Positions 47,195-57,200 of a DNA stretch of 64,000 nucleotides are shown in pieces (position 1 is the stretch's first letter; each line of letters begins with the position of its first letter). Source of the DNA: Streptomyces katrae (GTDB lineage: Bacteria > Actinomycetota > Actinomycetes > Streptomycetales > Streptomycetaceae); the NCBI RefSeq assembly GCF_002028425.1, contig NZ_CP020042.1, forward strand, positions 6,609,560 through 6,673,559. Direction: 5' to 3'. Both the position numbers and the translations under genes were made by a program. The notes below the pieces were generated by a model. The model saw only the letters and a list, made by a program, of their open reading frames with translations. It had not been told where the DNA came from and made no database searches.

Positions 47195-47334
47195 GTCAGA
47201 AGAGTCAGCAAAGGGTCAGCGCGAGTTCTTAAGGGCATGGGGACGGCTGACCGGGGATGCGAACCGTTGTAAGGTGCCGGGACCGCCCTTGACCTGCGGA
47301 GCAGGCAGGGAGCAGACAATCCGGGAGTTTTCCG
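47195..47334 (+). promoter_or_regulatory. Island A right end: arm repeats, panD-like promoter and leader hairpin
   Basis: GTCAGC (47204) and GGTCAGC (47214) have an 11-bp pitch. Then CTGACC (47247-47252), a 17-bp spacer and TAAGGT (47270-47275). The hairpin CCTGC-GGA-GCAGG lies at 47293-47305, and CCGGGAG sits before the core. Before insertion of island B (or in its absence) this would have driven panD. Confidence 0.65.
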
Positions 47335-47358
47335 ATGCTTCGCACCATGTTCAAGTCC
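47335..47358 (+). other. att-like core copy 2 (A/B junction)
   Basis: The core 47335-47354 plus GTCC is followed by TACATCTGAC, the same left-end sequence as copy 1, and preceded by a right end. It is the joint of two tandem islands. It should equal the joint of an excised circle. Confidence 0.8.
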
Positions 47359-47693
47359 TACATCTGACATCTGGGCGTTTCCGCAGGTCAGCGGCGTGAC
47401 GGCAGGGCTTTGGTCGGCAAACGGTCAGCATCAGCCCCTTGGGTTGCTCACGGAGGCACACCAGCCGGCGGTCGCGCATGTTGCTGGCGCAGGGGGCTTG
47501 TCGGTGCGCCGTGACGGCCTCTGTCACGTGGAGCCCGACGTCGTTGAGGCCGCGCCGGCCGTCCTCGCCAGCGACACGGGTGCAGTCATCCACCGGATGA
47601 CGAGGGTGCAGAGTGGGGCGGCGGTAGCTGCGTCTCCCTCGTTCAGGCGAAGCGATCGCTATTTCGGCAGCAGTTCGATCTCAGGGTTCCTAA
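47355..47693. repeat. Island left end, copy B
   Basis: It closely matches 35197-35530. GGTCAGC is at 47386-47392 and 47423-47429, and the middle site has mutated to GGTCGGC at 47412. Similarity ends near 47693, where island A would begin core gene 1. Confidence 0.85.
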
Positions 47694-48302
47694 GCCACGG
47701 GAAGCCATGGGCGGTTTCGTGTTCGGGCCGTTCTCGCACGTCGCTGCTGACCCAAGCTCGCTCGGTCGATCCACCTCTCGCGCAGCGCGAACGGGCCACC
47801 CATGGGTGTCCGGCCACCTCACGACAGCTCACCGATAGGGACGCACGATCGCCCTGCGTCCAACTCAGCTGGCCTGCCTCCTCTTGCAGTCAGCAGCTGT
47901 CTTGCCAGTCGGCTCTGGCAACCTCTCGACCAGAGGCACATACAGAAATTTTTGGTAGGTGGTTAAGAATCCGGCCCCGCTGGACGTTAGCTCTCCGACG
48001 GACCTTTCTGTGTCTGTTGCTCGGTCTGGCTGCTGGTCACCCGGCGCAAACGGTTGAAGTCCCAGCAGCCAGGCCAACTCCTTCGGTGCACCGCTCAGGC
48101 AGGGGGACGCCTACCAGGCTTAGCCGGTAGGCGTGTTCGGAATGCCCAAAATCGCTCGCATGAGTGATCCCCCACTTGACCGCCACTCTACGCATCCATT
48201 GAAATGCATCTCGTAACCAAAGGTGACTCATTGCGCCGGGTGACCGACGGTTGCGCTTCAGAGCAACAGGCACACAAATGATGAGAAAGGTTCCATTTGG
48301 AC
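47694..48302. other. Gene-poor stretch with one hairpin
   Basis: No convincing gene was found here. The region is less GC-rich than its surroundings and contains an AT-rich patch (AAATTTTTGG near 47947). A hairpin, ACGCCTACC-N10-GGTAGGCGT, at 48107-48134 could be a terminator or an operator. Confidence 0.4.
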
Positions 48303-48536
48303 ATGTATCTACCCAAGTACCACATCGCTGGCGTCATCGCGCTGATCGCCTGCAAGACGGTGGAAGCCTTCAGCAACACCTGGGACCCGGCCGCTGAAAC
48401 GGTCGAACTTGGGGTGATCGCCGCTGCTGGCGTAAACCTGGCTCACCGGGCCATCGACTACTGCCGGCGCGTGAACCGAGCGGTGATGATCACAGAAGGC
48501 GAGGCCCGGTCCCACAGCGAGTGGCGTCGCCCGTGA
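48303..48536 (+). CDS. Small membrane-associated protein preceding the sigma factor
   Basis: 77 residues if started at ATG 48303; a TTG at 48297 is closer to the AAAGG site. A hydrophobic helix near the N-terminus (YHIAGVIALIACKTVEAF) and a second, weaker one (ELGVIAAAGVNLAHRAI) are followed by a short charged tail. The end overlaps the sigma-factor start by 16 bp, so the two are coupled, and it may be an anchor or anti-sigma-like partner. No family was recognised. Confidence 0.55.
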   Translation: MYLPKYHIAGVIALIACKTVEAFSNTWDPAAETVELGVIAAAGVNLAHRAIDYCRRVNRAVMITEGEARSHSEWRRP

Positions 48537-49222
48537 CGCCTACTGGCGACACGGAATGGGAGGCTGGCTGCGGTGAAGACACCGCATCAGCCTCCCAGGC
48601 GCGCTTGCAGCAGCTCTACCAAGAGATGCATCCCCGCCTGACCCGCTACGTCCAGCTCCAGTTCCCGTCGCTCGGCCAGGCCGCTGCTGAGGACGTAGTC
48701 GCCGAAGTGTTCGTCAGGGCGTTCAGCGACTGGGACCGCATCGGCTCAATGGAAGACCCTGTCCGCTACCTGCGCGTGGCAGCGCGAAATCGAGCCATCG
48801 ATACCTGCCGCCGCCTCCAGCGGGCATCGCCGACAGAAGACGGTGCGATCGGCCGCCTGGCAGAGCGTGCCAACCGCCTCAACGTGACCCAGGCACTTAG
48901 CCACGACTACTCACAATCCGACCCTGGAGATGTCGCCGCAGAGCTACTGCAGCAGGGGCTCCAGGCCATGCGGCCCACACAACGACACAAGGTCGCCAGC
49001 CTCCAAGCCAGCGGTTTGACGGATGTCGAGATCTCTGCCGCTTTGGCCATTCCTCTCGCCCAGGTGCATGTTCAGCGACACCGCGCAGTACGGGAGCTAA
49101 GGCAAGCCCTGAAGAGGTACATCAGGAGCCCCTCTATCGACCCACCTGGGGAGACAACAGCCGAGGGCCACCGGAACGCTTCCAATGCCGGGCGAGAGCA
49201 ACGTTCATGGTCGACGGGATGA
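48521..49222 (+). CDS. RNA polymerase sigma-70 family (ECF-type) sigma factor
   Basis: 233 residues from GTG 48521. Region 2 is clear (LTRYVQLQFPSLGQAAAEDV, AEVFVRAFSDW, YLRVAARNRAIDTCRR). Region 4 is present as MRPTQRHKVASLQASGLTDVEISAALAIPLAQVHVQRHRAVRELR with its helix-turn-helix. There is no sigma 1 or 3 region, so it is ECF-like. It is translationally coupled to the small hydrophobic protein upstream. Its base composition is lower in GC than the chromosome genes, consistent with acquisition with island B. It may direct transcription of island genes (inference). Confidence 0.8.
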   Translation: MASPVTPTGDTEWEAGCGEDTASASQARLQQLYQEMHPRLTRYVQLQFPSLGQAAAEDVVAEVFVRAFSDWDRIGSMEDPVRYLRVAARNRAIDTCRRLQRASPTEDGAIGRLAERANRLNVTQALSHDYSQSDPGDVAAELLQQGLQAMRPTQRHKVASLQASGLTDVEISAALAIPLAQVHVQRHRAVRELRQALKRYIRSPSIDPPGETTAEGHRNASNAGREQRSWSTG

Positions 49223-49412
49223 GGACCGAGGCGCTCTCGCGGCTTCCCCAGGTAGGGCGGCTGGCGTCGGCAAGCGAGGGACGGACCGTGCCAGCATCGG
49301 CTCCAGCGGCGGGGACAAAGTCACACCGGGCCCATACCCGCACAGATTTGCCACAACGCGAACGGGTCGACTCGACTTGCACACGAAATCGAACAGATGA
49401 CCTAATGCCGGT

Positions 49413-49652
49413 ATGGCGCGACCGGCCTTCCCATCCGATCTTGCACAGGCCCAGGTCCGGGTGATCCTGGCCTACGAGGCCCTCGCACAGCAGCCTCCGG
49501 CCGCTCCTACCGCCTTGTTGCGGCGCGAGCTCGTGGAGGCCCTCCGCTGTCTTTACGGCCACCCGTTTTGGACCACGCCCGGTGCATCCCCGACAGGCAT
49601 AGTGGAACTTCGCCGCCAGGCCCGCACCCGCCTGTGGGTGCCGGCCGCGTAA
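49413..49652 (+). CDS. Small orphan protein of actinomycete mobile elements
   Basis: 79 residues starting MARPAFPSDLAQAQVRVILAYEAL. Two amphipathic helices flank a Pro/Trp-containing turn (GHPFWTTPGASPTGIVELRRQART). No domain was recognised. It lies 13 bp before the DUF6233 gene, on the same strand, and small proteins of this appearance often accompany DUF6233 genes on Streptomyces islands and plasmids (recollection, not checked). Confidence 0.55.
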   Translation: MARPAFPSDLAQAQVRVILAYEALAQQPPAAPTALLRRELVEALRCLYGHPFWTTPGASPTGIVELRRQARTRLWVPAA

Positions 49653-49665
49653 GGAGGCGCGCCCC

Positions 49666-50229
49666 GTGGCAGCCCCACGCCCGGGAACCGCGACGCCAGC
49701 CCCGCGAAACGACCACCCGGCTGACTTCGTCCCGCCCCCGGTGCAGATCCTGCTCCCCCAGGGCGAGGTCACAGGGCTGCTGTGGGAACGGCGGCAGTTG
49801 CCGGGCGGATGGTTCTACCTCGTCTCCTTCGACCTGTGGGTCTGCGACGAGGACGGCGTCATGAGTACGGCGTCCGCCCGCATGTGGGTGGACGCCCCCG
49901 GCCGCGCACGGCCTATCGAGGGCGTGGACCCGGCCGCGTACGCGGCCGTCCCCGTCTACCCCCTGCCGCTGCCGGACTCCAAAGAGCGGCAGCTGGGTCC
50001 CCGGCGGCCTCCCGGCTGGGTCGTGGAACCACTGCGTGGTCGCGGCCCCGACCATGCCGTCATCCACACAGTCGACTGCCCCGATGCCCCGACCGGCCGA
50101 CCGGCTCTAACTTGGCGGCAGGCACTCGATCACGCCGAGCGGGCAGGCACACGTCTGTGCGCACTGTGTGGTGCCGCCCACGAGCTGGAGCCGCTACTCC
50201 GTGGCTTCGACAGCATCGGCGAGGCGTAA
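49666..50229 (+). CDS. DUF6233-like protein
   Basis: 187 residues from GTG 49666, with AGGAGG 9 bases upstream. It begins with a disordered segment, then LLWERRQLPGGWFYLVSFDLW. The C-terminal motif HTVDCPDAP ... CALCGA provides three cysteines that could bind zinc. This arrangement is typical of a small family of unknown function restricted to streptomycetes and often found in accessory DNA. I infer the family from these segments only. Confidence 0.65.
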   Translation: MAAPRPGTATPAPRNDHPADFVPPPVQILLPQGEVTGLLWERRQLPGGWFYLVSFDLWVCDEDGVMSTASARMWVDAPGRARPIEGVDPAAYAAVPVYPLPLPDSKERQLGPRRPPGWVVEPLRGRGPDHAVIHTVDCPDAPTGRPALTWRQALDHAERAGTRLCALCGAAHELEPLLRGFDSIGEA

Positions 50230-50377
50230 GTCCTGGTCGGCGCGGAGGGGCGGACCGCCACCCTGATCACGCACCACCCCGGTTCCATCCCGGCCCCGGC
50301 CGCCGAGCGGATTCTCGTCCTTGGCTGCGGCAGCCGCCCGGCTGATAGGGGGTCAGGGGCAAACGTGTCGCTGATCG

Positions 50378-50408
50378 TCGCAACCTCTCGTGTTGCGATG
50401 TTGATACT
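50378..50408 (+). promoter_or_regulatory. Inverted repeat TCGCAAC-N7-GTTGCGA and -10 GATACT
   Basis: The symmetric 21-bp element (50378-50398) is immediately followed by GATACT at 50403-50408, about 80 bp before the 126-residue protein gene. It would overlap the promoter of that gene and so act as an operator. Confidence 0.4.
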
Positions 50409-50488
50409 CTGCGTGCGACCGTCAGTACAGGGGATCTTGGCAAATATCTGCGCCACGAGAGGTAAGCCGGTCACGCAAGGAGCAGAAT

Positions 50489-50869
50489 ATGGCGAACTTT
50501 GCGAACGACCCCACCATTAGCGTTGAACCGAGCGGGAGTAACTTTCTGTTCACCGTTAAATACACGGCGAACTTCACCCCGGATGACCTGGCCTTCCCGG
50601 ATGGATTCGCCGAAAGCATGGCCCTCTTCGAATCCGATAAAGACGAGCCGTTCGGCGGCGATGACGACCGCCTCCTCAATATGCCAATAAGAACCTACAG
50701 GCCAACAAGCAGTACGCAAACACGAACGTTCGTCTTCGAGCTTGGGAGCAAGGTGCTCGATACGGAGCTGGGCGGCGAGGAGCTGTACGCACAGGTCCAC
50801 TTTCGCCGGAACATAAGCGGGATTCCGAGCATGATCAGGAACAGCGCCGTGCTACCGCTCGCGGTCTGA
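50489..50869 (+). CDS. 126-residue orphan protein, beta-rich
   Basis: ATG 50489 with AAGGAG 7 bases upstream. The sequence alternates polar and hydrophobic residues (FLFTVKYTANFTPDDLAF, TQTRTFVFELGSKVL, LYAQVHFRRNI), suggesting a beta sandwich. No signal peptide, cysteine or family was recognised. Codon use is visibly less GC-biased (AAT, AAA, ATA, GTT occur) than in chromosomal genes, a sign of recent transfer. It has its own promoter with an inverted repeat. Its role is unknown. Confidence 0.65.
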   Translation: MANFANDPTISVEPSGSNFLFTVKYTANFTPDDLAFPDGFAESMALFESDKDEPFGGDDDRLLNMPIRTYRPTSSTQTRTFVFELGSKVLDTELGGEELYAQVHFRRNISGIPSMIRNSAVLPLAV

Positions 50870-51365
50870 GCAGTTGTCCAGGATAGCCGTACGACACCAC
50901 ATCAGGGCCCCAGTCTCCCAACGCTTCGGGGAAGTGGGGCCCGGGCGCGCCAGCATCGGCTCCCCAGCACCCAACGGGCCGTCGTCGTATCCCTTAATCA
51001 ACACCCCGTAAGCCTGTCACCAGCCACTGGCATGGCTCGCCCGGGGACCAGCACGGAGGTCCTGGCAGTTACGGGACGACCCTTAGCCTTGCGCTTTCAT
51101 GAAGCGGGCTGTCCGACCGGTGGAGGCAAGCGAAAAGTGCCTCTGACTAGCAGGAATGAGGATTTTCGAAGTCCTTGGTCCTGCCACTTTCGGAGGCACT
51201 TCCCGGGTGCGGTCGCTTTTGATCTGGCCACCATCACCGGCATCAGCGATGCGAAGGTCTGGACCCCGACCGGCTACAAGGCTGAGACCGAACCGGCCAA
51301 CGCCTAATGAGACGCCGGGCCGCACACCTCAACGGGCGGACCATGCGGCATCCAGCGGATGTCGA

Positions 51366-51708
51366 TCAACTGCGCTGCCACATGGTCGCAGTGAACTCGA
51401 CCTGCGTCGGAGGATCGGTAACTGAGTTCCGATTTCCCCCGACGAAGCGAGTGATCTCGGCGCTGACGATGTTCCCCTTGTCTGTGGCGAAGCAGAACTT
51501 TTGATGGAGCTTGATCGGCCACTCCGACATCCTCGCTTCGGTGAACCCACCAAGGTTGGCGCTACGAGCACAACCTTCGGCATCCTTCGGTGTCTCGTCG
51601 ATCTGCGCCGCGTTCCGCCCCTCCCGAACCATCAGATAGCCCCAGAGGTCGTTGCTGTAGATCAAATCCTGCTCAAGCGGCTGCCCTTGCGACTCTGCAT
51701 CCTTTGCC
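51366..51708 (-). pseudogene. Truncated orphan gene ending at a recombination joint
   Basis: An open frame of about 110 codons ends at 51366 (QKFCFATDKGNIVSAEITRF, then NSVTDPPTQVEFTATMWQR). Going upstream it meets a stop exactly where the core-gene-1 copy begins (about 51709), so its 5' end was probably lost there. There is no good start codon or ribosome-binding site. The rest of 50870-51365 shows nothing I can support. Confidence 0.4.
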
Positions 51709-51710
51709 CC

Positions 51711-52269
51711 CTACCGCGACATCGTTGAGTGGGGAGACCGGCGAGAGGTGAGCTTTCCTGCGGACCCGGTGGAGCCACCCGAATGGGCTGATGACGACGT
51801 GTGGGCCGTGATGCGCCACGATGAAGCACACACGTCGGCCTTCTGGATGGTGACGCTGGCCTGCGGACACGTCGAAGAGGTCGTAGCGCCAGCCCTCGAC
51901 TGGAAACCCGATGATGGGCCTCGCTTGGCCGAGGCCACGAGGGTGAAACAGATGATCGAGGAATTCGAGCAGGTCTGGGATTCAGACCCGATGCTTCAAT
52001 CTGAACACCAATGTGAGCACACCCGCCGGATGCTGGAGGCAGGCTGGCCGCGTCCGAGGCCGGAACGGTCTTGCCATACGTGTCCCCACGCTCGCGCGAT
52101 TGTCGCGTATCAGCGCGTGGGCTGGCTCATTCCCCGGAATGAGGCGCCGAAGCCCGAAACTCCGCCGCCGACTCGCGCTGTCTTGGAGCGCCGACTGCGC
52201 CGGGCCGAGGCCGAGGCGGAACGGCTACGAGTGCAGCTCGCCGGGCACGAGGAGCGACAGGACGACTGA
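51711..52269 (+). pseudogene. 5'-truncated copy of island core protein 1
   Basis: It matches residues ~111-296 of the protein at 35564-36454 at roughly nine positions in ten (for example SFPADPVEPPEWA, LDWKPDDGPRLAEA, CHTCPHARAIVAYQ). The N-terminal zinc-like unit is missing. The second unit (C-x-H, C-x2-C) and the coiled coil are intact. An internal ATG at 51748 could still yield a 173-residue protein. Confidence 0.75.
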
Positions 52270-52779
52270 CAGCCGGGCCTCGTAAGCTCCAGCACTGTTA
52301 CGGATCGGAGCCCTTCCGCTCCCACTCACACGGGCGGCGTTGGATGGTCGGGCGAGAGTCAGGGCGAAGCCGGTGCCGAGTTCGCCGGACTGGATCGCCT
52401 TATAGTAGTCCGCGGTCTCCCGGCCCTCTGCCGAGGGCGTCATGAAGGACTCGGCGACGCAGGTCAGAGCCTGGCTGTACTTCAGGCATCCCCAGTGTTC
52501 CGCGAGCCCGCGGCCGGCTCCTCGCCGGGACAGGGTGATGGCTTGGCCGAGGGTGTGCAAGACATCCCAGGGCGTGAGCTGGACGGTCCGGTCCAGCTCC
52601 TTCGCGGGTATGGGGCGCAGGCCCGACTTGCGCCGGAGCTCGTCGAGCTCCTCCTCCTCGCGGGCCTTGTCGTCCTCGGCAGCGGCTTCATCGACCTTGC
52701 CGACCAGCCCGGTGCTGGAATGAGCGGAGATGTTGGAGGGCTGGACGAGCTCCTTCAGTACGTCAGCGGCTGGCTTCAA
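52225..52779 (-). pseudogene. 3'-truncated copy of island core protein 2
   Basis: From the conserved TTG at 52779 (AAGGGAAACAGG before it) to about 52347 it is nearly identical to the first ~145 residues of the protein at 36584-37936. It then runs into unrelated sequence and stops at 52225. About 960 bp present in island A (36545-37503) are missing here, removing the C-terminal two thirds. Confidence 0.78.
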
Positions 52780-52821
52780 CCTGTTTCCCTTACGGCTCGC
52801 TCGGGTGTGACAGACCAACAT

Positions 52822-53768
52822 CGCAAGCTATGCAGTGGGACAGGGGCATGCACAGGGCGTACGCGGGCACGTCGCTGCCTCGGGGCCCTGCTGAGAGAAC
52901 GAGCCATGACCCAACAGGCGCTTTTACGCCTGCGGCGTTCCTCACCCACACTGACGGTCAGGGACAAGGGGAGGGAGCGGGTGGCAGCCCGCAAGGCGAA
53001 GTGCCAGTCGTCCTGACGTATGCGCCGGGACAACCGGCTCGCCGTGGGAGCCGTCGACGGTATCGTCGTCCTGGGCGTTTTCAAGTCGTTATGGGCCGAA
53101 ATCTGGCCCCACCTCGTCGGGAGTCTGGTCATCGGGGCTCTAGTTGGTGGAAGTGCTGACTGTGGAAACTGCTTGTCACGGCTTTCTGGAGTCCAGTGTC
53201 CGGACGTCGTAGGAGCCGAAGAAGTCCTGGCAGTCACGGGCGAGTCGGTCGTAAAGGGCTGCTGCTCCTCGGGTGTCGCCTGACTCTGCGCCTCACCTGC
53301 GCCGACGAACTGCACGGACCTCGTCGGCGGTCTCGGTCGGCTTCAGCGCCCCGACCCCGATGCCCTGAGGCAGACGACCCGGGAAGCCGTACGGCACTTC
53401 GCCCCTTCGCCCCCAGACCCTGTCCCGCTGCCGGAACTGGCCGACTGCCAGGAGAGACCTTCCCGCACGCCTCGAGCTCGCCGTACCGCTCTCCCACCGC
53501 AAGCCGCAGCCATCGCCTTGCTGGCAGTGGCTGCGGGCTGTGCATGGTGGATCCACCTCCAAAGAAACGCAGGGTGACGGCTCACAGGACGGCTGGGACG
53601 CCATCCTCGTCATCGCGCCCGGGCTCGGCGAGGTTGTGGCGGGGGTGACCGTGGCGTGCCAGTGACGTTCTCCGACCCCGATGTCGCCTGACCGCGATCG
53701 GCGCCCGTCACACGCCCAACTCCCTTATTCAGGCACGAACATGCGCAGCGAGAGACAGAATTGCGAGC
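52822..53768. other. Gap with gene remnants before the CHAT operon
   Basis: About 70 bp after 52800 still match island A. Beyond that, a plus-strand frame around 53295-53576 without a start reads like the end of a membrane protein (AAAIALLAVAAGCAWWIHLQ then stop). A short hydrophobic stretch is coded near 53080-53150. Neither is a convincing complete gene. Confidence 0.35.
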
Positions 53769-54257
53769 ATGTTGAATCAAGGTGATCTGGAACAGGGCAT
53801 CCGCACCCTCACCGACGACGAGGCCGTCCGCGCGCTCACGGCGCTGGCGGAGGAGCACGGGCTGCTCCCCGCCGCGCGGCAGCTGTCCGAGGGCGGCGAT
53901 GAGCTGCGGGCGGAGGTGGCCGCCGTGGAGCTGGAGCGGTACGTGGGGGCGGACCAACCTGAGTTTTCCGACGGTGAGTTGGCGCGCCGCTTACTGGAGT
54001 ATGCGGCGGCGCTGCGCGAGGACCTGGCGGACACGGTCGGCGAGGCCGTCGCCTACGCATGCTCGCCCATGGAACGGCTCGACCCCGTCACGCTGCCGGT
54101 CGCGGCGCTCGCCGTCACGCTCCTGCAGACCGAGGTGGTCCTGAAGCGGGATCCGCGCGGGAGGTGGAGCCTGACCATCCACAAGCGGGCCCTGCGGGAC
54201 TCCTCCCTCGGCCGGGTCCTGACGGCCCTGCTCTCGCAGATCACCAGCGGCAAGTAG
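53769..54257 (+). CDS. Small helical partner of the CHAT protein (contains a TTA codon)
   Basis: 162 residues. The N-terminal 120 residues are helical (LTDDEAVRALTALAEEHGLL, ELARRLLEYAAALREDLAD). The end is a short beta-beta-alpha unit (VVLKRDPRGRWSLTIHKRA, LGRVLTALLSQI). I know no exact family; its place before a CHAT/TPR protein recalls the CATRA (caspase and TPR repeat-associated) partners. Codon 75 (53991-53993) is TTA, so in Streptomyces translation would depend on the bldA tRNA. It ends 25 bp before the CHAT gene. Confidence 0.68.
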   Translation: MLNQGDLEQGIRTLTDDEAVRALTALAEEHGLLPAARQLSEGGDELRAEVAAVELERYVGADQPEFSDGELARRLLEYAAALREDLADTVGEAVAYACSPMERLDPVTLPVAALAVTLLQTEVVLKRDPRGRWSLTIHKRALRDSSLGRVLTALLSQITSGK

Positions 54258-54282
54258 CCGGCGGACCGGGAGGGGGTTCGCG

Positions 54283-57200
54283 ATGACGGTCTCGGTGAGG
54301 GCGCCCTACGCGTGGCACTGCGAGCAATGTGTCCAGGAGCGGGGGGCTCCTGTCTGGCGCGTCATAGACGCGCGGGAGCGGGCCGACGTGCTGGCGGCAC
54401 CCGTCCCCGGCGTCCCGGGTGTCTCCTGGGTGGACTGCCCCGTCTGCGGGACCAGGACGCACATCGAGGCGCCGCTGCTGGTCCTGCGCCCGGGCGCGGC
54501 AGCGCCCCTGCTGCTGGCGGTCTCCGTCGCGGAGCTCGGGGGCGGTCCGCCGCCCTCCGGGGAGCCCCTGCTGGCGGAGGCCGCGCTGGCCGGGGCCTTC
54601 CTCGGCGGCGTCTTCCCCGGGGAGGCGATCCCGCTGCCGCGCAGGCTGCTCCCCCACGTCCTGGCCCGCGACCTCGAACGGGACCTGGCGGACCCCGAGT
54701 CGGCATGCCGGGAGCTGGAGCCCGAGGGGGCGCCGACGGTCGCGAACTACCGGATCTTCCTGGAGTACCTGGGGGAGGCACGCGCCGACTCCCTGGTCGG
54801 GGAGCTGCTGACCGCGGTGCTGCTCGGCCTGCCGGACGCCCTCGCGGAACTCGTCCGTACGCACCCGGAGCTGACGGACGGCACCCGGGTGCGCGACGCG
54901 GGCCGCGAGGAGCTGCGCAGGGCGGCCGAGACCCCCCTCAAAGAGGTGCTGCGCATACGGCAGCGGCTCCTGGACGAACTGTGCGACGGCCGGACCACTC
55001 CGGACACCGCCATGCGCCGCTACTTCGAGTCCCTGGGGCGCTTCGACGCCGGTCTGCGGACCCGGCTGCACGCGATGTACCTGGAGGCCCGCGACACCGA
55101 CGGGCCCGAAGGCATCCCGCTCGCCCGCGAGGCGCTGGAGCTCGCCGCCGGCCTGGGCGAGGAGGGCATGGAGACCGAGCTGGCCGCGCGGCTCGGCGAA
55201 CGCCTGGTGCTCGCTGTGCACGCCGGGCTCGACGCCGATCCGTCCGAGGCCGTCCGGGTCCTCGAACGCGCCCTGAGCCGACTGCGCGAGGGGACTCTCC
55301 AGTGGGTGGAGGTGGCGAACAACCTGGCCAGCGCCCACCACCTGCGGGACGACGGCGACCGGTTGGAGATCTGGGAAGCCGCCCGCGACCTGCTGGCGCG
55401 CGCGACCGCGCTGGACCGGGGCGAGTATCCCGAGTACTGGGCGCGGGTCCAGACCAACTACGGCCTGCTCCTCTCGGAGCGGCCCGGCGGGGGCCCCGAG
55501 GACCTCACCCTCGGCATCGAGCACATCAGGGCGGGACTGGAGGAGCGGGCCCCCGAGCGGGACAGGGTCGCCTGGGCCTACTCGGTGGTCAACCTCGGCC
55601 TGCTGCTGTATCGGCGCGCCGGGGTGGAGGACCTCAGGGAGGCGGAGCAGTGCTACCGGGACGCCCTGAGCCACCTCGGCGCCGGTGACGACCCGGCTCT
55701 GTGGTCCCGGATCCAGTGCAATCTGGGCGACCTGCTGCTGTCCCGGGATCCCGTCGACGCGCGCGGCGCCCGGGAGGCGGCGACGGCAGCGCTCGCCCTG
55801 TCCACCGCGCGCCCCGGCCTCCTGGACACGGGCCGCATCGCCTGGCTGCTGGCCCGGGCCATGGACCACATCGACGGCCCGGGCAGCGCAGACGGCCTCC
55901 GGCTGCGCCACGCGGCCCTGGGGGCCACACCGGCCACGGTGTCGCCATCCCTGCACCTCACCATCGGCCGGGAACTCCTCAGCGCGCACGCCTCGGCGGA
56001 ACGCTGGAGCGAGGCGGCCGATGTCGCGTCCGGCATGCTGACCGCTGTGACCGCGCTCTACGACGCCCAGGTCACCGGGACCGGCCGCCAGAGCGTCCTC
56101 GCCCAGGTGAACCGGATCGCCCGCTGGGCCGCCTTCCTGCTGGCCCGGGCGGGGCGGCCGGAGCGTGCAGTCGAGGCGATCGAGGGCGGAGTGGCCTGTG
56201 AGCTCTCGGTGGTGGCCGGGCGAGGGGCGGCCGACCTGGAGGCCCTGGGACGGATCGACCCCGCCGCCGCCCACCGCTACCGGCTGGCACAGGCCCGGTA
56301 CCGGTCCTCGGTCGGCGAGGCGTTCGCGGCGGCGTCCGGCGGCCCCACCGTCGCCGGCTCCACGGCGAGCAGGGAGGCCGCCGCCGAACGCGGCGTGCGT
56401 GCGGCGATCGCGGAGATCCGCGCCATCCCGGGCTTCGAGCGCTTCCTACGCACCGACGGGCTGGCGGACATCGTCCGCGCGGCGGGCGGGCGTCCGCTCG
56501 TCTACCTGGTGAACGCGCCCTGGGGCAGCTACGCCCTCGTGCTCCCCCGCAGCTCGGGCGAGTCGCCCGTGGTACGGGCCGTTCCCGTTCCGGGGGTGAG
56601 CAGCGAGACCGTCACAGGCCTCTTGGTGCTGGACCCGGCCGACGGCGCCCTGGGCCTGCTCCTCGCCCAGGAGGCCGGAGCGCTCCGGCGCAGGCGTCTG
56701 CTCCCGCAGGCCCTGGACCGGCTCGCCGCCCTTGGACCGCTCCTGCACCCGGTCGCGAGAGTCCTCGCGGAGGACCCGGAGCAGGAGGCCGTCGTCGTCC
56801 CGACCGGTCTGCTGGGCCTGGTCCCCCTGCACGCCGTGCCGCTCGGGCCGGGGGCGGGAGAAGTGCTCGACGACATCGGCACCGTGATCGTCTCCCCCTC
56901 CGCGGCCGTGTACGCGGCCTCCCGCGTCGCGGCCGCCCGGCCGCCGGAGCCGGTGCCACGCCTGGTGGGGGTCACCGACCCTGACGGTTCGCTCCCCGGT
57001 GGACGCGGTGAACTCGCCCATATCCGGGAGCTGTTCGAGCCGCACGGCGAGGCCCGCTGCGCGGTGGGGCCCGAAGCCACCGTGGACTGGCTGCTCGGCC
57101 AGCTCGCCGACACCTCGTACCTCCACATCATCTGCCACGGCAGCGGCGAGTTCGACGGTCGGGGCGGCTCCCTGGCCCTGGCCGACGGCCGCCTCGACAT

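Larger units (their letters stand above)
35177..47354. mobile_element. Island A: first of two tandem panD-inserted elements (~12.2 kb)
   Basis: It is bounded by two copies of the 20-bp core ATGCTTCGCACCATGTTCAA (35177-35196 and 47335-47354), which is the 5' coding end of panD. It has a left end shared with island B, GTCAGC arm-like repeats near both ends, and a right end with a panD-like promoter. Contents: two core genes, a decayed inner right end with a WD40 remnant, and an eight-gene kinase/phosphatase/vWA/NTPase operon. No recombinase, replication or conjugation gene was found. Confidence 0.8.

Noticed and set aside
51032..51307. Plus-strand 91-codon open frame
   Set aside because: No ribosome-binding site, no recognisable domain and mixed codon composition. 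I see no support for a gene.
54241..56274. Long minus-strand open frame opposite the CHAT gene
   Set aside because: It is antisense to a gene with catalytic motifs and codon bias on the plus strand. The translated sequence is compositionally artefactual.
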